64,000 nt of DNA, from positions 1 to 64,000 of the forward strand of contig JAFTFT010000021.1 in NCBI GenBank assembly GCA_017458335.1, in the 5' to 3' direction. Source of the DNA: Oscillospiraceae bacterium (GTDB lineage Bacteria > Bacillota > Clostridia > Oscillospirales > Oscillospiraceae). A program made the position numbers and the translations under genes. This document shows positions 60,987-64,000 of this stretch, one piece after another. Position 1 is the stretch's first letter. Every line of letters starts with the position of its first letter. The notes below the pieces were generated by a model. The model had not been told where the DNA came from, did not search any database, and saw nothing but the letters and a program-made list of their open reading frames with translations.

Positions 60987-61050
60987 GATCGCCGGTCGGA
61001 GCTTCATTCGGCATAGATAGTAATGCAGTAAAAAGCAGCTGAAGTAAAAA

Positions 61051-61100
61051 CCGGAATCCCATGTGTTTGAATATAAACACAGTATGGGGTTCCGGCTTTT
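61051..61100 (+). terminator. Rho-independent terminator after the reductase
   Basis: A two-part stem: CCGGAATCCCAT / ATGGGGTTCCGG (61051-61062 and 61084-61095, one G-T pair) enclosing GTGTTT / AAACAC, followed by CTTTT. Confidence 0.85.
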
Positions 61101-61197
61101 ACGCTGTATGGGGTTGTGACACCGCAGAATCTGTGGTAGAATTCTTCCATCCCGATAACGGATGGTAAGTATCAATGACAGATCAGAATCATTGCAG

Positions 61198-61725
61198 ATG
61201 AGCACGAGGTATATTCTCATACAGGCGATCGGCCTGGTGGGAACGATTCTGTTTTTCTTTTCGTTCCAGTGCAAGAGCAACCGCGGCCTTTTCAGAATAC
61301 AGTTTCTGTCGTACCTGTTTTATACGATACATCTCCTGCTCCTCGGCGCGGTCACCGGCGGCATCAGTTATATCATCAACGTATTTCGTTCGGTTTGCCT
61401 GGGAAGCCGGTGGCGGTTTGCGAAAGGAAAAGGGATGTGCGCGGCCATCTGTCTCGCACAGATTCTGGCCATGATCTTTACGTGGTCCGGGTGGATTTCC
61501 CTCCTTCCGGTCACCGCGAATATCGCGGCGACCATCGGAGGATACACGCATAACCCGCAGAAGGTGCGACTGGCTTCCATGCTGGTCAATTCACCCCTGT
61601 GGATTGTCTATGACGTGATTGTCGGCTCCTGGGCCGGTATTCTCGATGAAGTCGTGACAGAGCTTTCCATTCTCGTCTCCATCATTCGATACGGTTGGAA
61701 GAATCTTGACAGAACGGAAGAATAG
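61198..61725 (+). CDS. YgjV-like membrane protein
   Basis: A 175-residue integral membrane protein with five to six helices, resembling the YgjV family (inner membrane protein of unknown function, related to small sugar-transporter-like proteins). Typical features are IGLVGTILFFFSFQCKSNRGLFRIQFLSYLFYTIHLLLLG and SWAGILDEVVTELSILVSIIRY. The start at 61198 is uncertain because no clear ribosome site precedes it; an earlier in-frame ATG lies at 61162. Confidence 0.8.
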   Translation: MSTRYILIQAIGLVGTILFFFSFQCKSNRGLFRIQFLSYLFYTIHLLLLGAVTGGISYIINVFRSVCLGSRWRFAKGKGMCAAICLAQILAMIFTWSGWISLLPVTANIAATIGGYTHNPQKVRLASMLVNSPLWIVYDVIVGSWAGILDEVVTELSILVSIIRYGWKNLDRTEE

Positions 61726-61891
61726 GGTGGTTTCCGGTATGCGCCGGAGCATTGCCGCAATGCGGCCCTCGTGGGATGAACACATCATCGTGCGCAGCCT
61801 GCGCTGTGGATGGCGAACAGGAGAAGATTTGAATGATCACACAGGAAAATGGAACATACAGCTGGCGCCATTAACAAAAGGAATAAATGAA

Positions 61892-61940
61892 GCAACCCCA
61901 TGGATGCATAAACATTCATGGGGTTGCGGTATTTTTGTCA
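61892..61940 (+). terminator. Terminator-like hairpin downstream of the YgjV-like gene
   Basis: A perfect 11-bp stem GCAACCCCATG / CATGGGGTTGC (61892-61902 and 61917-61927) followed by GGTATTTTT. Confidence 0.75.
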
Positions 61941-62016
61941 GCGGTAGCTCATCCTACGGCTGCCTGAATGGCATCTGCAACAATTGTCAAGAGATTGCTC
62001 AATAAACGGAATCCGG

Positions 62017-62054
62017 CAAGAAAAGCGTTGCCCATCAAGAAAAGCGTTGCCCAT
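62017..62054. repeat. Tandem duplication of a 19-mer
   Basis: CAAGAAAAGCGTTGCCCAT occurs twice without a gap at 62017-62035 and 62036-62054. There are no spacers and no further copies, so it is not a CRISPR array. Confidence 0.95.
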
Positions 62055-62079
62055 TGAGACAGGATGTGATAAACTGAAT

Positions 62080-62188
62080 TTGCCACACAGTTTCATATTG
62101 TATTTGACACCAAGGGATGTGTTTTGCCTATGGCAAAAACGCATTCTCCTTTTGGCATTCCTTGGTGTCTGTCGAAACTGTGTGGCAA
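62080..62188. repeat. Large nested inverted repeat
   Basis: Three nested stems: TTGCCACACAGTTTC / GAAACTGTGTGGCAA (15 bp, 62080-62094 and 62174-62188), GACACCAAGG / CCTTGGTGTC (10 bp, 62106-62115 and 62160-62169) and TTTTGCC / GGCAAAA (7 bp, 62122-62128 and 62132-62138). All three stems are perfect. It could be a structured RNA or a MITE-like element. Confidence 0.9.
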
Positions 62189-62211
62189 CAGATGGAGCTC
62201 TGCGTTTTTCG

Positions 62212-62241
62212 GCGTGGCTCCGTTTGGGGTCACGCTTTTTT
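62212..62241 (+). terminator. Terminator-like hairpin before the WYL regulator
   Basis: A stem GCGTG / CACGC with an inner TCC / GGG pair (62212-62235) followed directly by TTTTTT. It lies 24 nt after the nested inverted repeat, so the two may form one short transcript. Confidence 0.6.
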
Positions 62242-62402
62242 CTTTTGTGTAAATCGGAGCTAATTTTGGTGCACTTTAAAGATTGGATTATTGTATTCTC
62301 AAAACATTATTATTTTTCCACGATTCTTATAGGAACCTGTTTACAGTGACATAATATGTCCTTCTCATATGCTATATTTCATGCAAAGAATAGGAGGTAG
62401 CC

Positions 62403-63362
62403 ATGAAAGAAGACATTAGAGGAGATCAGATTGGACGGGTTTTGCAAATCTATTCCAGGTTGTTGGATGGATATATTATAAATAAGGCAGAAGAAGCTAA
62501 TCGATATGAGGTAAATGAGCGAAGCATCCAACGCGACATTGACCACATCCGTAACTTCCTGGATGATGATTCAGAGCGTACAGGCATTGTAAACACAATC
62601 GTATACGACCGAATCGAAAAAGGATATCGGCTTGAAACGATCTATCAGATGAGGTTGCAGAACAGCGAAGTGCTGGCTCTATGTAAGATTCTGCTTGACA
62701 GTAGGGCGTTTACCAAGCCAGAGATGACCGAGATGTTGGATAAGCTCATCTCCTGTTGTGTCCCTATGGTTAACCAGAAACGGGTAAAAGAGTTGATCCG
62801 TAATGAAGAATTCCATTATGTAGAGCCGCGGCACAAGACCCGGTTTATAGAAACCATGTGGGATCTTGGACAGGCTATCAGTGAGTCCAAGTATATAGAG
62901 ATCGACTACTATCGAACAAAAGACAAATCTGTCGTTCACAGAAAACTGCGACCAGCCGCGATCATGTTTTCAGAATACTATTTCTATCTGACAGCCTTTA
63001 TCGATGATGAGGATGTGAAGAAGGACTTTTGTGTTTTGGATGATGCGTTCCCAACTATTTATAGGATTGACCGAATCCGCTCATTGAAAATACTGAACGA
63101 GAGATTCAACATTCCTTATACCGGTCGGTTTGAAGAGGGAGAATTCAGAAAACGAATTCAGTTTATGTATGGAGGGAAACTACAAAAAATAAGATTCAAG
63201 TATTTTGGTCCTGATGTAGATGCGATCTTAGATCGCTTGCCTACAGCACAGATTTTGGAAGAAGACAATGGGACGTATATCATAAGCGCTGAAGTGTTCG
63301 GTACGGGAATCAATATGTGGCTACGTAGCCAAGCCCCATATGTTGAGGAGATTCAAAGTTAA
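62403..63362 (+). CDS. WYL-domain transcriptional regulator
   Basis: A 319-residue regulator. Residues about 1-70 form an HTH-type DNA-binding domain (INKAEEANRYEVNERSIQRDIDHIRNFL); residues about 150-310 form a WYL domain and its C-terminal extension (IEIDYYRTKDKSVVHRKLRPAAIMFSEYYFYLTAFIDDE; FGTGINMWLRSQAPYVEEI). The C-terminus ends a little earlier than usual, just after the final family motif. WYL proteins respond to nucleotides or DNA damage and often sit beside defence genes. AGGAGG precedes the start. Its codon use is more AT-rich than the genes to the left. Confidence 0.92.
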   Translation: MKEDIRGDQIGRVLQIYSRLLDGYIINKAEEANRYEVNERSIQRDIDHIRNFLDDDSERTGIVNTIVYDRIEKGYRLETIYQMRLQNSEVLALCKILLDSRAFTKPEMTEMLDKLISCCVPMVNQKRVKELIRNEEFHYVEPRHKTRFIETMWDLGQAISESKYIEIDYYRTKDKSVVHRKLRPAAIMFSEYYFYLTAFIDDEDVKKDFCVLDDAFPTIYRIDRIRSLKILNERFNIPYTGRFEEGEFRKRIQFMYGGKLQKIRFKYFGPDVDAILDRLPTAQILEEDNGTYIISAEVFGTGINMWLRSQAPYVEEIQS

Positions 63363-63384
63363 GAAATGGAAGGAAGTACGGTTA

Positions 63385-64000
63385 TGAAACGCTTACTATC
63401 ACTGTTACTCATTTTGGCATTGATGACATCGGCATTGGTATACTCAGGTGTTGCTTTCGCAGACGATGAAGATGATTCAGTCGATTTGTATTTTGGAGGA
63501 TATCAGCAAGAGCGCCCAGAAGATTATCCGGGTGATTCTGCCATTGAATGGATATTGTTGGATTTTGATGAGAAAACTTCATATGGTTTATTTATTTCGT
63601 TTTATGCTCTTGATGCAGTTCCTTTTGATGCTGAGAACAATGCTACATCTTGGAGTGATTCATCAATTCGTAAATGGCTGAATAACGATTTTTTAAATCT
63701 TGCATTCTCTGAAGCAGAACAGAAATCGATTGTAACGACTACAGTTGACAACGGGAAAGGCCAAAACAACCCAGAATGGGATACATCTGGAAGCAATAGT
63801 ACAGAAGACAAAATCTTTCTCTTGAGCGCAGCTGAGTATTTGAAATATTTCCCGTTCAAAGAAAAATGCCCATATACACCGTATGCACAAGAAATGGCGG
63901 GGAAAATTTTCAAAGAGACCGGGACGTGGTGGCTTCGCTCTCCTGGTAAGAAAACAGGCGAGTTTAGCGTAGCTGACAAAGGGGAGATAGGTTCACTAAA
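63385..64000 (+). CDS. Exported DUF6273-type protein, truncated by the window end
   Basis: The first 205 codons of a protein that continues beyond 64000. A signal peptide (MKRLLSLLLILALMTSALVY) ends near residue 25 (AFA). A DUF6273-like region follows: IEWILLDFDE, LFISFYALDAVPFDAE, TSWSDSSIRKWLNNDFLNLAFSEAEQKSI and, later, IFLLSAAEYLKYFP and TWWLRSPG. Such proteins are common in Clostridia and of unknown role. GGAAGGAAG precedes the ATG. It begins 23 nt after the WYL gene stop and is probably in the same operon. Confidence 0.85.

Larger units (their letters stand above)
61726..62402. other. Intergenic stretch without a recognised gene
   Basis: About 680 nt with no convincing coding region; composition becomes more AT-rich toward 62400. 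It contains a terminator-like hairpin (61892-61927), two perfect tandem copies of a 19-mer (62017-62054), a large nested inverted repeat (62080-62188) and another terminator-like hairpin (62212-62241), each listed separately. No transposase or integrase fragment was seen. Confidence 0.75.

Noticed and set aside
59022-61280. A 752-codon minus-strand frame opposite the FMN/FAD reductase
   Set aside because: It is an antisense frame produced by high GC at third positions. The plus strand carries all family motifs and a ribosome site.
62017-62054. CRISPR-like repeat
   Set aside because: Only two copies exist, directly joined without spacers, and no cas gene is present.

Overview
The window looks like a chromosomal segment of an anaerobic, fairly GC-rich member of the Clostridia (Bacillota), probably a gut-type organism. 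This is inferred from a 23S-5S rRNA end followed by rubrerythrin, a tryptophan T-box leader, two ECF sigma/anti-sigma pairs of Firmicutes type, an ECF-type importer with an MptD/Trep_Strep S component, a TRAP importer, and two Tat-exported flavoprotein reductases. The genus cannot be named from the sequence. No insertion sequence, prophage, tRNA or CRISPR array was seen.

Layout. 1-401: end of an rRNA operon. 474-1013: rubrerythrin. 1138-6167 (minus): a cell-surface polymer cassette made of a TagB/TagF-like glycerophosphotransferase, a YidC/Oxa1 domain fused to a sulfatase/phosphoglycerol-transferase-like domain, and a winged-helix plus LicC-like cytidylyltransferase fusion. 6345-8650: two divergent exported proteins, one with about ten 7-residue repeats and one LRR-type lipoprotein. 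8788-16107: a tightly overlapping surface glycan or small-molecule operon (GT2, flippase, ATP-grasp, two DegT-type PLP proteins, membrane spermidine-synthase-like protein). 16138-20225: Tat flavoprotein, nitrilase, GltD-like oxidoreductase. 20624-27249: a catabolic operon (Gfo/Idh/MocA dehydrogenase, split transketolase, TRAP importer) with a FadR-type GntR gene and a matching operator on the promoter.

27378-32137: beta-helix surface protein, DMT exporter, 6-phosphofructokinase, secreted DUF3298-like protein. 32322-39289: TetR-controlled operon with a YbtPQ-like ABC pair plus a complete ECF importer (S, T, double ATPase), plausibly for a metallophore or similar small ligand. 39414-45385: an unusual cluster of three methyltransferases, an MBL hydrolase, two ATC-hydrolase-like proteins, an alpha/beta hydrolase and a membrane protein, with traces of duplication and gene loss. 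45480-49036: tannase-like exported esterase, a TetR remnant, a MalY/PatB C-S lyase. 49165-52959 (minus): two ECF sigma/anti-sigma modules and a lipoprotein, with matching promoter architecture. 53150-57958: T-box-controlled trpDCFBA lacking trpE and trpG. 57995-60986: a LysR regulator divergent from a Tat-exported FMN/FAD reductase. 61198-61725: YgjV-like membrane protein. 61726-64000: AT-richer sequence with a tandem repeat, a large nested inverted repeat, a WYL regulator and a truncated DUF6273 protein, probably the edge of an accessory region.

Working together: the left third builds and decorates the envelope, the middle imports and catabolises small organic acids or ligands, and the right third couples envelope sensing (ECF sigmas), tryptophan synthesis and extracytoplasmic electron disposal. 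The strongest regulatory observations are a shared direct-repeat promoter upstream of the tannase-like gene and the beta-helix gene, a FadR-type operator, a LysR-type palindrome, and a common promoter form for both ECF sigma operons.
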